Numbered from the stretch's first letter, positions 32,341 through 43,372 are shown. The stretch: 64,000 nucleotides of DNA from Winslowiella iniecta (GCF_001267535.1 NZ_JRXE01000003.1:154696-218695); one strand, 5' to 3'. A program made the numbers and translations. Notes: a model not told the origin generated them from the letters alone.

Positions 32341-33807
32341 TTACCCTTTAAATTTGGGAAACTCCATCTCGCTGTACTTCACGAAACGGCTGCCGCGTGA
32401 CAGCTTGTAGCCAAACCAGATCAGCAGGAATAACGGAATACCAATATAGGTCGCCGTGACGCCATACCAGTCAATGCGGTCTTCAAGGAACGCCTGATAG
32501 TTCTGACCCAGTGTAATAATCAGACAAAGCACAAAGGCAAAGATCGGACCCAGCGGGAAGAAACCAGAACGGTAAGGCAGATCGGCAATATCATGGCCCT
32601 GCGCCACATAGCCGCGACGGAAGCGGTAATGACTGATGGCGATACCCAACCAGGCGATAAATCCGGTCATGCCTGAAGTATTCAGCAGCCAGAGGTAAAC
32701 TTCCTGATTGCCAAACATCGAGGTAAAGAAGCACAGCATCGCGACCACTGTGGTGGCATACAGCGCATTGCGCGGCACACCGCCTTTCGATAACTTGGCG
32801 AAAATACGCGGCGCTTTACCTTCGCTGGCCAGCGTGTACAGCATACGTGTGGAAGCGTACATGCCTGAATTGCCGGCAGAAAGCACCGCAGTAAGGATAA
32901 CCGCATTCATGACCGCCGCCGCCGACAACAGACCCGCATGCTGGAACACCAGCGTAAACGGACTGACGCTGATATCTTTCACATCATTACGCAGCAGGCT
33001 CGGATCGGTATACGGAATGATCAGGCTAATAATCAGAATGGCAAACACATAGAACAGCAGAATACGCCAGAACACCTGACGCACCGCGCGCGGAATATTT
33101 TTCGCCGGATCTTCGGATTCACCAGCAGCAATACCGATCAGCTCAGTCCCCTGGAAAGAAAAGCCAACGATCATCGCCACACCAATCATCGCGGCAAATC
33201 CGCCGGAGAACGGCGCGTCCCCTACCTGCCAGTTGTGCCAGCCCGCCGTCTCAGCGCCGCGCATAATCCCGGTAATCATCAGTACGCCCACGGCAATAAA
33301 CAGCACCACCGTGACCACTTTGATCAGCGAGAACCAGTATTCCGCTTCACCAAAACCTTTTACCGAGATGTAGTTCAGCAGGAACATCAGCGTGAGGAAT
33401 AATGCACTCCAGATCCAGCCGGGGGTATCCGGGAACCAGTAGTTCATCACCAGCTGTGATGCCACCAGATCGACGGCGATGGTCACTGCCCAGTTGTACC
33501 AGTAGTTCCAGCCCAGCGCGAAGCCGAAACCTTCTTCTACGTATTTGGAGCCATAAGTGGAGAAAGAGCCGGAAACCGGCATAAATGCCGCCAGCTCGCC
33601 AAGGCTGGTCATCAGGAAATAAACCATCAGGCCAATCAGCATATAAGACAGTAGCGCGCCGCCGGGGCCCGCCTGAGAAATGGTTGCCCCGGAGGCAACA
33701 AACAGCCCGGTACCAATCGATCCGCCAATGGCGATCATCGTCAGGTGACGAGCCTTCAGTTCGCGTCTTAACGCAGGTGGTTGTGTTGTTTTTGTGTCCT
33801 GAACCAT
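32341..33807 (-). CDS. lysP: Lysine-specific permease
   Basis: A 488-residue twelve-helix amino acid/proton symporter of the APC family; the signature region GGSIGTGLFVASGATISQAGP (split here only as a landmark) sits near residue 28 and FSFQGTELIGIAAGE near 230. E. coli LysP (489) imports lysine and also acts as co-sensor of the CadC acid response. Position between cirA and yeiE is conserved. Confidence 0.95.
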   Translation of the reverse strand: MVQDTKTTQPPALRRELKARHLTMIAIGGSIGTGLFVASGATISQAGPGGALLSYMLIGLMVYFLMTSLGELAAFMPVSGSFSTYGSKYVEEGFGFALGWNYWYNWAVTIAVDLVASQLVMNYWFPDTPGWIWSALFLTLMFLLNYISVKGFGEAEYWFSLIKVVTVVLFIAVGVLMITGIMRGAETAGWHNWQVGDAPFSGGFAAMIGVAMIVGFSFQGTELIGIAAGESEDPAKNIPRAVRQVFWRILLFYVFAILIISLIIPYTDPSLLRNDVKDISVSPFTLVFQHAGLLSAAAVMNAVILTAVLSAGNSGMYASTRMLYTLASEGKAPRIFAKLSKGGVPRNALYATTVVAMLCFFTSMFGNQEVYLWLLNTSGMTGFIAWLGIAISHYRFRRGYVAQGHDIADLPYRSGFFPLGPIFAFVLCLIITLGQNYQAFLEDRIDWYGVTATYIGIPLFLLIWFGYKLSRGSRFVKYSEMEFPKFKG

Positions 33808-33954
33808 GAATTAACGCTATCCTGGGTTAAAATGAGGCGCGATTGTAGCAAATCCCCCCCGCAGGTATAGCGATACCGCGAGGTTATAAGTTAGCTTCAT
33901 AATCCGCCGGGGATCATTAGTAATCGCAGGATAAAACCTTCATAAGATGCGGAT

Positions 33955-34821
33955 TTACTCAACACAATAGCTGAGGAATCGCGACAGCGCCTTCGACACA
34001 TGCTTCTGCCGGTGACGAATGCGGTACAAGGTGCGCGACAGCTTCGGCAGCGGAATCTTCACCTCCACCAGCGACCCCACTTCCAGCTGGTCGGCAATCA
34101 CCCGGCGCGATAAACAGCTGATCCCCATACCGTGGCGTACCGCATGTTTAATCGCTTCCGAGTTACCCAGCTCCATTGCCAGCTCAAACTGCGGCAAATG
34201 CGATAACAGCAGATAATCGACAATTTCACGCGTACCAGAGCCGCGCTCACGCAAAATCCACTGCATTTTTGCCAGGCTGTCGAGCGTCACCGGCTGATGC
34301 AGCAAGGGCGCATCCGGCGCGGCAAACACCACCAGCTCATCCTCCAGCCAGGGTTCACTGATCAGTTCGCTCATATGGCACGGCCCTTCGATCAAGCCGA
34401 CATCGACGCGGAAATCCGCCACCGCATTAATCACGTCCTGACTGTTGCCGACACTCAGCTCCAGCGGCAAATGGGGAAAATCGCGGCGATAGCCCGCAAT
34501 CATGCCTGGCAGCAGATAGTTGCCGATGGTACTGCTGGCATAAATCCGGATAGCACCATTATCTTCGCGGAACAGCTGTTCGATCTCGCCGGCCTGCTCC
34601 AGCAGCCCGACCGCCCGCGGATAAAGCAAACGCCCATGTTCGTTCACCACCAGCCGCTTGCCGACGCGATCAAATAATTGCACGCCCAGCTGCCCTTCCA
34701 GATCGGCCAATGCGGCGCTGACTGCCGATTGCGAAAGCGCCAGCACCTGCGAAGCCTGGGTGGTGGAACCACTCTTCAGTACTTCAGTAAACACTTCTAC
34801 CTGACGCAATGTGATATGCAT
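33955..34821 (-). CDS. yeiE: LysR-family regulator YeiE
   Basis: A 288-residue LysR-type regulator whose N-terminus ([20 protein letters not shown]) matches E. coli YeiE closely. YeiE has been linked to lysP/iron and sulfite-related regulation in enterobacteria. The helix-turn-helix [20 protein letters not shown] and co-inducer domain are intact. It lies between lysP and yeiH, as in E. coli, and probably regulates one or both. Confidence 0.92.
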   Translation of the reverse strand: MHITLRQVEVFTEVLKSGSTTQASQVLALSQSAVSAALADLEGQLGVQLFDRVGKRLVVNEHGRLLYPRAVGLLEQAGEIEQLFREDNGAIRIYASSTIGNYLLPGMIAGYRRDFPHLPLELSVGNSQDVINAVADFRVDVGLIEGPCHMSELISEPWLEDELVVFAAPDAPLLHQPVTLDSLAKMQWILRERGSGTREIVDYLLLSHLPQFELAMELGNSEAIKHAVRHGMGISCLSRRVIADQLEVGSLVEVKIPLPKLSRTLYRIRHRQKHVSKALSRFLSYCVE

Positions 34822-34830
34822 CGTGATTCC

Positions 34831-35196
34831 TTACAACATCCAGTGAACAATGGCATACGCCAGCAATATCAGCCACAGCAGCACAATAACCAGCAGCGTG
34901 GCGCTGAGCCCCTTTCTTTTATTATCTGGTGAGGGCCCGTCGATGCGCATCGCGGCATCTGCCCTCACCTCATCCGGCAGTAATTTCAGCAGCATGCTGA
35001 TACCCAGCGGCACCACTATCGCATCATCCAGCCAGCCGACCACGGGAATCACATCGGGAATGAGATCCAGCGGGCTGATCAGGTACAGCGCAACCACACC
35101 CAGTAACCCTTTGATGTACAGGGGAGTCTGCGGATTGCGACAGGCGTACCACATCATGGTCAAATTACTTTTGAATTTCACTATGCGTCTGAACAT
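34831..35196 (-). CDS. YkvA-type DUF1232 membrane protein
   Basis: A 121-residue protein with the DUF1232 (YkvA) core: YIKGLLGVVALYLISPLDLIP followed by DVIPVVGWLDDAIV, plus a C-terminal transmembrane helix. Function is unknown. The ATG at 35196 has GGAG upstream and is preferred over an in-frame GTG seven codons earlier. It ends 9 bases before the start of yeiE on the same strand and so may be co-transcribed with it. E. coli lacks it here. Confidence 0.8.
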   Translation of the reverse strand: MFRRIVKFKSNLTMMWYACRNPQTPLYIKGLLGVVALYLISPLDLIPDVIPVVGWLDDAIVVPLGISMLLKLLPDEVRADAAMRIDGPSPDNKRKGLSATLLVIVLLWLILLAYAIVHWML

Positions 35197-35304
35197 TCTG
35201 CACTCCGCCTTTAACACTTATTCCGGTTAATAATAAATATATAATCAATTTCTCTTTTAAGCCAGCGCACTCCACACTAACAGCATGGAAACAGGAGGTG
35301 TTTG

Positions 35305-36360
35305 ATGGCTGAACTCACATTTTTTAAACCACAAACTGGCCCAGCGCCACTGGCGGCCGGGCTGCTGCTAACGGCGACAATTGCCGCGGCGACTATCTGG
35401 CTCGGCAATCAGCCGTCGGTGGCGTCGCTCGGCCTTGGTGCGCTGACACTGGCAATTGTGGCAGGCATGCTGGTGGGTAACACCCTTTATCCTCGTCTGC
35501 AACGCGCCTGCGATCCGGGCGTGATACTGGCTAAACAGCGTCTGTTAAGGCTGGGTATTGTGCTGTATGGCTTTCGCCTGACCTTTCAGCAAATTGCTGA
35601 TGTCGGGCTTAGCGGTATCGTGATTGATGTGCTGACGCTCTGCTCCACCTTTGCCATCGCCTGCTGGCTGGGTCGCCAGGTATTTGGCCTCGACCGTGAA
35701 ACCCGCTGGTTAATTGGTGCCGGCAGCAGTATCTGTGGCGCCGCCGCGATTCTGGCGACCCAACCGGTAATCAAAGCCGATTCGGCCAAAGTGGCGGTGG
35801 CGATTGCCACCGTGGTGATTTTCGGCACGCTGGCGATCTTTATTTATCCGCTGCTCTGGCCGCTGGTCAGCTCGCTAATACCGGGGATAACTGCCAACGA
35901 GTACGGTATTTTCACCGGTTCGACCCTGCATGAAGTGGCACAAGTGGTGGCCGCCGGACATGCCATTGGTCCGGACGCGGAAAATGCGGCAGTGATCGCG
36001 AAAATGCTGCGCGTGATGATGCTGGCACCGTTTCTGCTGTTTCTCACCCTGTTGATTCGACGCGATGCTCCGGCCGGAATGGTGCAAGGCGGCATTCAGT
36101 TCCCGTGGTTTGCCCTGTTGTTTATTGTCGTGACGCTATTTAACTCTTTACATCTGCTGCCGGTTTCCCTGGTGAACAGCCTTAATCAGCTGGATACCTT
36201 ACTGCTGGCGATGGCGATGGCCGCGCTGGGCTTAACCACCCACCTGAGCGCACTGAAACGCGCTGGCGTGCGTCCGTTATTAATGGCGTTGCTGCTGTTT
36301 ATCTGGCTGATCGTCGGTGGCGGGATGATCAATCTCGGCGTTCAGCATTTGATGGGCTAG
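35305..36360 (+). CDS. yeiH: YeiH family sulfate exporter-like membrane protein
   Basis: A 351-residue inner-membrane protein of the UPF0324/YeiH family (Cons_hypoth698) with about ten helices; conserved segments LRLGIVLYGFRLTFQQIADVG, AGSSICGAAAI, STLHEVAQVVAAGHAIG and LRVMMLAPFLL are present. The family is proposed to export sulfate. Start ATG at 35305 is placed 7 bases after AGGAGG. Divergent from the DUF1232/yeiE unit. Confidence 0.9.
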   Translation: MAELTFFKPQTGPAPLAAGLLLTATIAAATIWLGNQPSVASLGLGALTLAIVAGMLVGNTLYPRLQRACDPGVILAKQRLLRLGIVLYGFRLTFQQIADVGLSGIVIDVLTLCSTFAIACWLGRQVFGLDRETRWLIGAGSSICGAAAILATQPVIKADSAKVAVAIATVVIFGTLAIFIYPLLWPLVSSLIPGITANEYGIFTGSTLHEVAQVVAAGHAIGPDAENAAVIAKMLRVMMLAPFLLFLTLLIRRDAPAGMVQGGIQFPWFALLFIVVTLFNSLHLLPVSLVNSLNQLDTLLLAMAMAALGLTTHLSALKRAGVRPLLMALLLFIWLIVGGGMINLGVQHLMG

Positions 36361-36417
36361 TGGCTTCGGTTATCATAAGCGCTTGCAGTATCGCAGAACC
36401 CCCAACAGGAGAACGGC

Positions 36418-37269
36418 ATGAAATATATTGGCGCCCACGTCAGCGCAGCAGGCGGCGTGGATCAGGCGGTCATTCGCGCACACCAACTGGAAGCCACAGC
36501 CTTCGCGCTGTTCACCAAAAACCAACGTCAGTGGCGTGCCGCACCGCTAAGTGCTGAAGTGATTGCCGCGTTTCGCGCGGCCTGTGAAAAATATCACTAC
36601 AGCTCAGCGCAGATCCTGCCGCACGACAGCTATCTGATTAACCTCGGTCATCCGGTTGAAGAAGCGCTGGAAAAATCCCGCGACGCCTTTCTCGATGAGA
36701 TGCAACGCTGTGAACAACTGGGTTTATCACTGCTGAATTTCCATCCCGGCAGCCACCTGCATCAGATTGACGAGCATGAGTGCCTGAAGCGCATTGCCGA
36801 GTCGATTAACATCGTGCTCGACAAAACCGCAGGCGTGACCGCAGTGATTGAAAACACCGCCGGACAGGGGAGCAACCTCGGTTTCCGTTTTGAGCAGCTG
36901 GCAGAAATTATCGCCGGTGTGGAAGATAAATCGCGGGTTGGCGTTTGCATCGATACCTGCCACGCCTTTGCCGGTGGCTACGATCTGCGTACTGAAGAAG
37001 AGTGTGTCAAAACCTTTGCCGAGTTTGAACGCGTGGTCGGTTTTCAGTATCTGCGCGGTATGCATCTGAATGATGCCAAAAGTGAATTTAACAGCCGGGT
37101 TGACCGCCATCACAGTCTGGGCGAAGGCAATATCGGCAAAACGGTATTTAGCTGGCTGATGAAAGACAGCCGTTTCGACGGCATTCCGATGATCCTTGAA
37201 ACCGTCAATCCGGATATCTGGAAAGATGAGATTGCCTGGTTAAAATCGGAACAAAAGTCTGTCAATTAA
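36418..37269 (+). CDS. nfo: Endonuclease IV
   Basis: A 283-residue AP endonuclease that cleaves 5' of abasic sites in base-excision repair. It is a TIM-barrel with three Zn ions; the family motifs [37 protein letters not shown] and the final MILETVNPD are intact. Length is close to E. coli Nfo (285). AACAGGAG precedes the ATG. It follows yeiH, as in E. coli. Confidence 0.96.
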   Translation: MKYIGAHVSAAGGVDQAVIRAHQLEATAFALFTKNQRQWRAAPLSAEVIAAFRAACEKYHYSSAQILPHDSYLINLGHPVEEALEKSRDAFLDEMQRCEQLGLSLLNFHPGSHLHQIDEHECLKRIAESINIVLDKTAGVTAVIENTAGQGSNLGFRFEQLAEIIAGVEDKSRVGVCIDTCHAFAGGYDLRTEEECVKTFAEFERVVGFQYLRGMHLNDAKSEFNSRVDRHHSLGEGNIGKTVFSWLMKDSRFDGIPMILETVNPDIWKDEIAWLKSEQKSVN

Positions 37270-37296
37270 GCCCTTCTGATGCTGGTGTTTCTACAG

Positions 37297-37356
37297 GGGC
37301 GGCATCTTCGCCGCCCGTATCAATGGCTGGCCTCCTGGGAGCCGAAAACGGCTCCC
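37297..37356. repeat. Paired-hairpin repeat, copy E
   Basis: GGGCGGC/GCCGCCC at 37297-37316 and GGGAGCCG-AAAA-CGGCTCCC at 37337-37356, with CTACAGGGG and CCCCTACT at the borders. It lies between convergent nfo and the secreted protein gene; orientation is inverted relative to copy D. Confidence 0.8.
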
Positions 37357-37375
37357 CTACTCCTGGCGACACCCG

Positions 37376-39322
37376 CTACTGACTTATCACCTCATACCTC
37401 ACCGACACGCCCTGTTTTACCCAAATCTTATTACGATACTGCGACCAGATAATGCTGGACTGATTACCGGCGAGCTTTTCTCCCAGCTGAACATCGCTGA
37501 GGGCAGCGTTAACCTTGCGGGCAATATCCGCCGCGGCAGCAAAGCGGTCTTTTGCAGCGGTGGTAATATCATAATGTTGCTCACCACTGGGGCGCTGAAC
37601 GGTAAAGCGGATGATTTTGCCGTTAAAATCATCCCCTTCCTTGCTGAGGAACGCCTGCTGGCTGGCACTGTTAAGCGACCACTCAGAAACGGGGGCGTGA
37701 TCCAGCGCTTGCGTGGTGAGCGTGACGCGATAACCTTCGCGCACCTTATCCTCCGGCAGCCACAGCCAGTTCAGATACTGACTGGCCAGCGGAGCGCCAG
37801 GGACGATTTCAGCATCGCTGTTTTTTTGTTGTGGACCGGCCTTAAGCATGCCGTTCTGCTGGTTGATGGCATTACCGATCAGCAGCGGCCAGCTAAACTG
37901 ATTGAGCAGCGACGGATCGGAGCCGTCAAACTCAAGCTTGCCGGAATCGCTGTCCACCCGGTGGTTATTCTTGTCAGTCACTTCCCAGCTGATACGCTGC
38001 GGCTGGCGGCGCTCTGTATCACTAAAAACATTGCCGTCAATATTCAGCTGCGGTAGCAGTTTTGACGCGATATCGTCCGTTGCAGGTAGCGGGTAAGCAT
38101 AGACCTCCTTGTCGACGCTGATGTAAAACCGGTCATTCCAGAGAGCCGGCGTGGATATCTGTTTAAAGTTTCCTTTAATTTCCACAATATTCCGTACCTG
38201 AGCGCCGTCTGGCGAAAAGCCGAGTACCCCGACCGAAGCTTCCGGGTTGTTGCGAATATAGCTGCGGTACGCCCAGCCGGTTTGCGGGTCAGTAATCACC
38301 AGTCCGGTAAACCGATTGCCGTGGGCTGACTGCGCCGGGCTTTCTGGCAATGAAATGTGGAATAGCCCCTTACCGGTATGGCGATCCACAGCGTAAATTT
38401 CATCATCCCAGGCTTCGTAAAGCTGGCTCTGAAGGCCAAAGCTATAATATCTTGGATCGTTATTAAGTTCTTTATCCGGGTTTTGCCAGACCCACTCCGG
38501 CGCGGTTGACTGATTAAATGGATTAAACTTCACAATCTCATTCGAGATCAGGTTGCGTGGACTGTAGACATTTCCCTCTTCATCCTGAATCGTTAAGCTC
38601 GCGTTGGTAATGGATAACTGCCGCTCCCCAGCCGTTCCGGTTTCCGCATCCAGCAGATAACCACCATCCTGACCGAAACGAACCTCCGTGCCGATAAACA
38701 GCTGGTTGCGGTTAGCGTTTATGGCTGCAAAGGTGAATACGCCTTCAAGCGGAGTCGTCCAGATATATTCTCCCGGACTGTTAAACTTATTGTTAAGAGC
38801 GTAAACGTTGCGGTTTATCGGTGTTCCGCCGGAAATATTCTTGAGGGCAGAAACGTAGATATTTTTATCGTCCTTACTGAAAATTATATTATGGATATAA
38901 TTGACCTTATCGTTCTTAAAAACTATATCCTTATTTGCATAATGATCTTCCGAAGAATATTTTTCGATTAAAGAAAAGCCTGTTTCATCCCCCGTGCGCA
39001 TAAAGGATGTCAGATAGAGTGCGCCGTCTTTACCCAGCACGGGTTTAACGCCGGTTGATGAACCGCCAGCTTGCTGTTTTATAATGACATTTCCATTTTT
39101 ATCCAGGGTATAAAACCCCATAATTTGAGGTGTGGCGGTGGCCTGTTCATAAACCGCAATGCCTGTCCCCTCCTCCGTAACCATGACGCTGGTCACCGGG
39201 GCATCCAGTGTGGTTTTCCACAGGGGGTCAGTCACGACACTATTTGCTAGTGTAATATTCGGCATGCTAATAATCAGGGGGCTGAGAATAGCCGCCAGTG
39301 ACAGCATTCGTAATTTACGCAT
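37376..39322 (-). CDS. Secreted protein of unknown function with propeller-like repeats
   Basis: A 648-residue protein with a Sec signal peptide (cleavage probably after ITLANS-type sequence near residue 27). Residues 30-410 contain short repeating units such as GVKPVLGKDGALYLTS, YAWDDEIYAVDRHTGKGLFHI and LWNDRFYISVDKEVYAYP, resembling PQQ/WD-type beta-propeller blades. Residues 430-648 form a separate domain (ISWEVTDKNNHRV, QYLNWLWLPEDKVREGYRV, VNAALSD), not recognised. N-terminal half is AT-richer than the neighbours, which suggests transfer. Substrate and partners are unknown. No adhesin or transporter gene adjoins it. Confidence 0.6.
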   Translation of the reverse strand: MRKLRMLSLAAILSPLIISMPNITLANSVVTDPLWKTTLDAPVTSVMVTEEGTGIAVYEQATATPQIMGFYTLDKNGNVIIKQQAGGSSTGVKPVLGKDGALYLTSFMRTGDETGFSLIEKYSSEDHYANKDIVFKNDKVNYIHNIIFSKDDKNIYVSALKNISGGTPINRNVYALNNKFNSPGEYIWTTPLEGVFTFAAINANRNQLFIGTEVRFGQDGGYLLDAETGTAGERQLSITNASLTIQDEEGNVYSPRNLISNEIVKFNPFNQSTAPEWVWQNPDKELNNDPRYYSFGLQSQLYEAWDDEIYAVDRHTGKGLFHISLPESPAQSAHGNRFTGLVITDPQTGWAYRSYIRNNPEASVGVLGFSPDGAQVRNIVEIKGNFKQISTPALWNDRFYISVDKEVYAYPLPATDDIASKLLPQLNIDGNVFSDTERRQPQRISWEVTDKNNHRVDSDSGKLEFDGSDPSLLNQFSWPLLIGNAINQQNGMLKAGPQQKNSDAEIVPGAPLASQYLNWLWLPEDKVREGYRVTLTTQALDHAPVSEWSLNSASQQAFLSKEGDDFNGKIIRFTVQRPSGEQHYDITTAAKDRFAAAADIARKVNAALSDVQLGEKLAGNQSSIIWSQYRNKIWVKQGVSVRYEVISQ

Positions 39323-39530
39323 TATTTATTCCATTAAATAGAAAATGTAAGTTCTCTGACTATTTGAACAGAATTCATATGCCGCACTGATGATTTGTAT
39401 TTATTATATTATTAACCACAGGTTAAATACGTCGATGACTCTTTTGGCTTTTCAAATTCTGACCAATAAGTGCGAAGGCAATGCGGTTTATATTCAGGCA
39501 AACTATCGACAATAATCGGTCAGAAACAAA

Positions 39531-39554
39531 AAAGGCGCGGAAATCCGCGCCTTT
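39531..39554 (-). terminator. fruA terminator
   Basis: AAAGGCGCGG/CCGCGCCTTT with a 4-nt loop and a T-rich tail on the minus strand (TTTTTTGTTT), beginning 17 bases past the fruA stop codon. A textbook intrinsic terminator. Confidence 0.88.
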
Positions 39555-39570
39555 GATTTATCCACTTTTA

Positions 39571-41265
39571 TCAGGCTTTCGCCAGCTCGGCTTCCGGTCG
39601 TTTCAGCACCGCATAACCCAGACCAGCTAACAGCGTACCGGCGATAATCGCGACCAGATAACCGACCACCGGGGTAATCGCACCTGGAATCAGCAGCACA
39701 AACAGACCGCCGTGAGGCGCCATCAGTTTGGCACCGACCGCCATGGAAATGGCGCCGGTCACCGCACCACCGACGATACAGCATGGCAATACACGCATCG
39801 GGTCACGGGCTGCAAACGGAATCGCACCCTCGGAGATAAAGCACAGGCCGAGAACCAGCGCGGCTTTACCGCCTTCTTGCTGACCCTTGTTAAATTTACG
39901 ACGCGCAACCAGCGTTGCCACACCCATCGCCAGCGGTGGCACCATACCGGCTGCCATAATCGCCGCCATCGGTGCGTAGGTTTGCGAACTCAGCAAGCCA
40001 ACGCCAAAGGCATAAGCCACTTTATTTACCGGTCCACCCATATCGGTACACATCATGCCGCCAAGAATCGCGCCCAGCAGTACCGCATTCGCCGTGCCCA
40101 TATTCGCCAGCCAGCTGGTCAGTCCAGACATAATGCCGGCGACCGGTTTACCCACCACATAGATCATCAGCAAGCCGGTAATCAGGCTGGCAAACAGCGG
40201 GATAATCAGAATCGGTTTCAGCGCCTCCATACTTTGCGGCAGCTTCACTTTGCCACTGATCAGTTTGGCCGCGTAACCGGCAATAAAACCAGCGATGATA
40301 CCGCCAAGGAAACCGGCATTGATGCTGGTCGCCAGCATACCGCCAATCAGACCCGGCGTCAGACCCGGACGGTCAGCAATCGAGAAAGCGATATAGCCCG
40401 CCAGCACCGGCACCATTAAGGCAAACGCGCTGCCGCCACCGATCTGCATCAGCGCTGCGGCCAGCGTGCCCTCTTCCTTAAAGGCAGTAATACCAAATGC
40501 AAAGGAGAGCGCGATACACAGACCACCGGCAACCACCATCGGCAGCATGTAAGAAACGCCGGTCAGCAGATGACGATATGCGCCTGCGCTCTCTTTTTTC
40601 TGCTCGCCCGTGGCAGCTTGTTGTCCGCCCTGTGGCTGATAAGTTCTCGCTTCAGCGACTGCTTTATCCAGTTCCTGCGCGGTTTTTTTCAGTGCCAGAC
40701 TGGTTGAAGTACGGTACATCGGCTTACCGGCAAATTTTGCCAGATCGACTTCAATATCTGCTGCGACAATCACCAGATCGGCCGCCGCCACTTCTTCAGC
40801 GGTAATCGTATTACCGGCACCGACGGAGCCACGGGTTTCCACTTTCACCCACCAGCCGCGTTTCGTCGCTTCGGTCTGGATAGCTTCCGCCGCCATAAAG
40901 GTGTGCGCCACGCCGGTAGGACAGGCGGTTATCGCCACAATACGCTTCTGGCCGCCACTTTCACTCACGTCAGCCGGAGCTGCAACCGCGACCGGAGCCT
41001 GCCAGGGTTTGGCTTCTGCCTGCGCATTAGCCAGAAAACTTTCTGGCTGGCGCAGCGCCTGTTCAATATTGCCCAGCCATACAACTTTGCCATTCAGCGC
41101 ACTGTCAGCGGGTACCGTATTCCCTGCTACCGCCACCAGCTCTGCTTCTGCCGGATTTTCCGTCAGGGTCAGTCCGGTTTTCGCCGCAGCGGCGGTGAGT
41201 ACATTTTTTGCCAGATAGCGGGTCGCCAGTCCCAGCGAAGTATCAATTATCAGCAGCGTTTTCAT
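39571..41265 (-). CDS. fruA: Fructose PTS enzyme IIBC
   Basis: A 564-residue membrane protein importing and phosphorylating D-fructose to fructose 1-phosphate. N-terminal duplicated IIB domains come first, the functional one with phospho-Cys in ITACPTGVAHTFM; the IIC domain (about 230-560) has about ten helices with SYMLPMVVAGG and SEGAIPFAARDP. Length matches E. coli FruA (563). Last gene of fruBKA. Confidence 0.96.
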   Translation of the reverse strand: MKTLLIIDTSLGLATRYLAKNVLTAAAAKTGLTLTENPAEAELVAVAGNTVPADSALNGKVVWLGNIEQALRQPESFLANAQAEAKPWQAPVAVAAPADVSESGGQKRIVAITACPTGVAHTFMAAEAIQTEATKRGWWVKVETRGSVGAGNTITAEEVAAADLVIVAADIEVDLAKFAGKPMYRTSTSLALKKTAQELDKAVAEARTYQPQGGQQAATGEQKKESAGAYRHLLTGVSYMLPMVVAGGLCIALSFAFGITAFKEEGTLAAALMQIGGGSAFALMVPVLAGYIAFSIADRPGLTPGLIGGMLATSINAGFLGGIIAGFIAGYAAKLISGKVKLPQSMEALKPILIIPLFASLITGLLMIYVVGKPVAGIMSGLTSWLANMGTANAVLLGAILGGMMCTDMGGPVNKVAYAFGVGLLSSQTYAPMAAIMAAGMVPPLAMGVATLVARRKFNKGQQEGGKAALVLGLCFISEGAIPFAARDPMRVLPCCIVGGAVTGAISMAVGAKLMAPHGGLFVLLIPGAITPVVGYLVAIIAGTLLAGLGYAVLKRPEAELAKA

Positions 41266-41281
41266 TATGTCTCTCCTGCTG

Positions 41282-42220
41282 TCAGTTAAAAGGTTTCAGG
41301 TCGACGCGCGCCATCATTGCGGCCAACTGGGTACGATCGGTAACGCCTACATTACTTTGGCTGACGGCCATTGCCGCCACAGCCGTTGCCAGACGCAGTG
41401 TGTGCTCACTGGACTCGCGCATCAGCAGGCCATAAATCAGGCCGCCGACCATGGAGTCACCGGCACCAACGGTGCTGACCACTTCACAGGCTGGCGGTTT
41501 GGCGATCCACTCACCGGAAGCATTCACCCACAGTGCGCCTTCTGCGCCGAGGGAAATCACCACATGGGCAATGCCCTGCTCACGCAGCGCATGGGCGGCT
41601 TCGATCACATCCTGTAGGGTTGGTAATTTACGCCCGGCCCAGATTTCCAGCTCGCGACGATTAGGTTTAACCAGCCACGGTGCCGCTTTTAGTCCGGCGA
41701 CCAGCGCTTCACGACTGCTGTCGAAAATGATGCAAGGGCAATGAGTACGCAGCGCGGTCATCCATTCGGTAAAGGCTTCCGGCGACACGCCTGCCGGTAA
41801 ACTGCCGCTGACGCACACCATATCGAACTGGCCAAGCCAGCTCAGGGAATCGGCGCTAAAGCGCTCCCAGTCCTGCCCGCTGACGTCAAAGCCGGAGAAA
41901 TTCAGGTCAGTCACATCACCGTCTTTCTCTGTCAGCTTGACGTTAATACGAGTACGGCCCGGCACCACCTGAAAGCGGTTGGCAATCCCCAACTCGCTGA
42001 ACAGCTGCTGAAAACCATCCTGATTCTCTTTACCGAGGAAGCCACCGACGGTGACGTCGATACCTAAATCTTTCAGCACTTTGGCAACGTTAATCCCTTT
42101 ACCCGCCGCATGCAGGCCGGTGGTTTTCACCAGATTAACTTCGCCACGCTCGACTTCCGGGCAGTAACCCACCAGGTCATACGCGGGATTGAGAGTAATC
42201 GTTGCGACACGTCTGCTCAT
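41282..42220 (-). CDS. fruK: 1-phosphofructokinase
   Basis: A 312-residue PfkB-family kinase that converts fructose 1-phosphate to fructose 1,6-bisphosphate. Family signatures: [14 protein letters not shown] (PfkB motif 1) and [14 protein letters not shown] (motif 2, catalytic Asp). Length equals E. coli FruK (312). It overlaps fruB by four bases (ATGA). Confidence 0.96.
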   Translation of the reverse strand: MSRRVATITLNPAYDLVGYCPEVERGEVNLVKTTGLHAAGKGINVAKVLKDLGIDVTVGGFLGKENQDGFQQLFSELGIANRFQVVPGRTRINVKLTEKDGDVTDLNFSGFDVSGQDWERFSADSLSWLGQFDMVCVSGSLPAGVSPEAFTEWMTALRTHCPCIIFDSSREALVAGLKAAPWLVKPNRRELEIWAGRKLPTLQDVIEAAHALREQGIAHVVISLGAEGALWVNASGEWIAKPPACEVVSTVGAGDSMVGGLIYGLLMRESSEHTLRLATAVAAMAVSQSNVGVTDRTQLAAMMARVDLKPFN

Positions 42221-43350
42221 GCTGCCCCCTCGCCCAGTCCGGAAGTAATAGCTTGTTCGATGGCATCCAGCGCTTGCTGCGCATCTTCACCGCTGGCGGT
42301 AAAGCGCAGGCGGTGACCTTTTTTCACCCCTAATGCCACCACTTTCATCAGGCTGCGTCCGTTAGCCGGTTTCCCGCTGCCATCAAGGTTAGTCACGGTG
42401 ATATCACTGTTAAATTGCTTGATTACGCTGACCAGCGCCGTACCCGGACGCGCATGCAAGCCATGCTCATTGCGGATAGTAAACTCTGCGGTCAGCACTT
42501 CAGCCTGCTCGTCGACGACGCGGGTTAACAGCGCTAACACGCCCGGACCATCGGCCTTTAACAGGCGTTCCGCTTTCTGATCAATCAGCAGATCGCTTAA
42601 ATAGTTCAGCACCTTCAGCGGCTGTTCGTCGTTAACCGCGACGGTGATCAGCATTGCCGCTTTCTCGCCTGCCACCTCAAAGGCATTGGCGCTACGGCTG
42701 ACCGCCACTGCACTGCCGAGATTGCCGACGGTACTGTCATTCAGCCAGATGCCCTGACCGAGGTTAAGTGGCTTAGCGGAGATCACGCTGCTGACAAAGC
42801 TGGCATCCACCGCGCCTGCGTGCTGCAAGCGACCGGCATTCAGTGCCTGTAACGTCATCAGGTCGCTGGCGGCGACATCAAGCGCAATTAATGAGGTATC
42901 AAACTTGAATTCGGCACCCTGCTTCTCGCCCATCAGGATGCTGCGCAACTCTTCGGCGGAAGGGGTGGTTTTCAGCTGTTCAGCCACGCTGTCGTCGCTC
43001 AGCACATGGGTAAGCTGGCGTAATAGCGCCAAATGCTCATCAGAACGCGCAGCTATGCCAATAGCGACATACGCCGTCTGATCCTCACCCCAGCTAATCC
43101 CCTGTGGGAACTGGAAAACCTGCACCCCGGTTTTCAGCACCAGATCGCGGGTGTCCGTGGTGCCGTGCGGGATCGCAATGCCATTGCCAAGAAAGGTTGA
43201 GGTCTGTTTTTCGCGCGCAAGCATGCCATCAACATAAGCATCGCCAACATTGCCTGCCGCAGTGAGCGCGGCAGCAACCTGACGGATAGCGTCTTCTTTG
43301 TCGCTGGCACTGGCGCCGGTGTGAATAGCGTTAACATCTAGCTGGAACAT
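42217..43350 (-). CDS. fruB: Fructose PTS multiphosphoryl transfer protein (EIIA-FPr)
   Basis: A 377-residue fusion: N-terminal EIIA-Fru (about 1-145; phospho-His in [10 protein letters not shown]), a central linker/degenerate domain, and a C-terminal HPr-like domain (about 285-377; phospho-His in [10 protein letters not shown], with the PTS-HPr Ser region later). It passes phosphate from enzyme I to FruA. First gene of the operon; two Cra sites lie upstream. Confidence 0.96.
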   Translation of the reverse strand: MFQLDVNAIHTGASASDKEDAIRQVAAALTAAGNVGDAYVDGMLAREKQTSTFLGNGIAIPHGTTDTRDLVLKTGVQVFQFPQGISWGEDQTAYVAIGIAARSDEHLALLRQLTHVLSDDSVAEQLKTTPSAEELRSILMGEKQGAEFKFDTSLIALDVAASDLMTLQALNAGRLQHAGAVDASFVSSVISAKPLNLGQGIWLNDSTVGNLGSAVAVSRSANAFEVAGEKAAMLITVAVNDEQPLKVLNYLSDLLIDQKAERLLKADGPGVLALLTRVVDEQAEVLTAEFTIRNEHGLHARPGTALVSVIKQFNSDITVTNLDGSGKPANGRSLMKVVALGVKKGHRLRFTASGEDAQQALDAIEQAITSGLGEGAA

Positions 43351-43372
43351 AATTCTCCTCTCCCGCCGAAAT

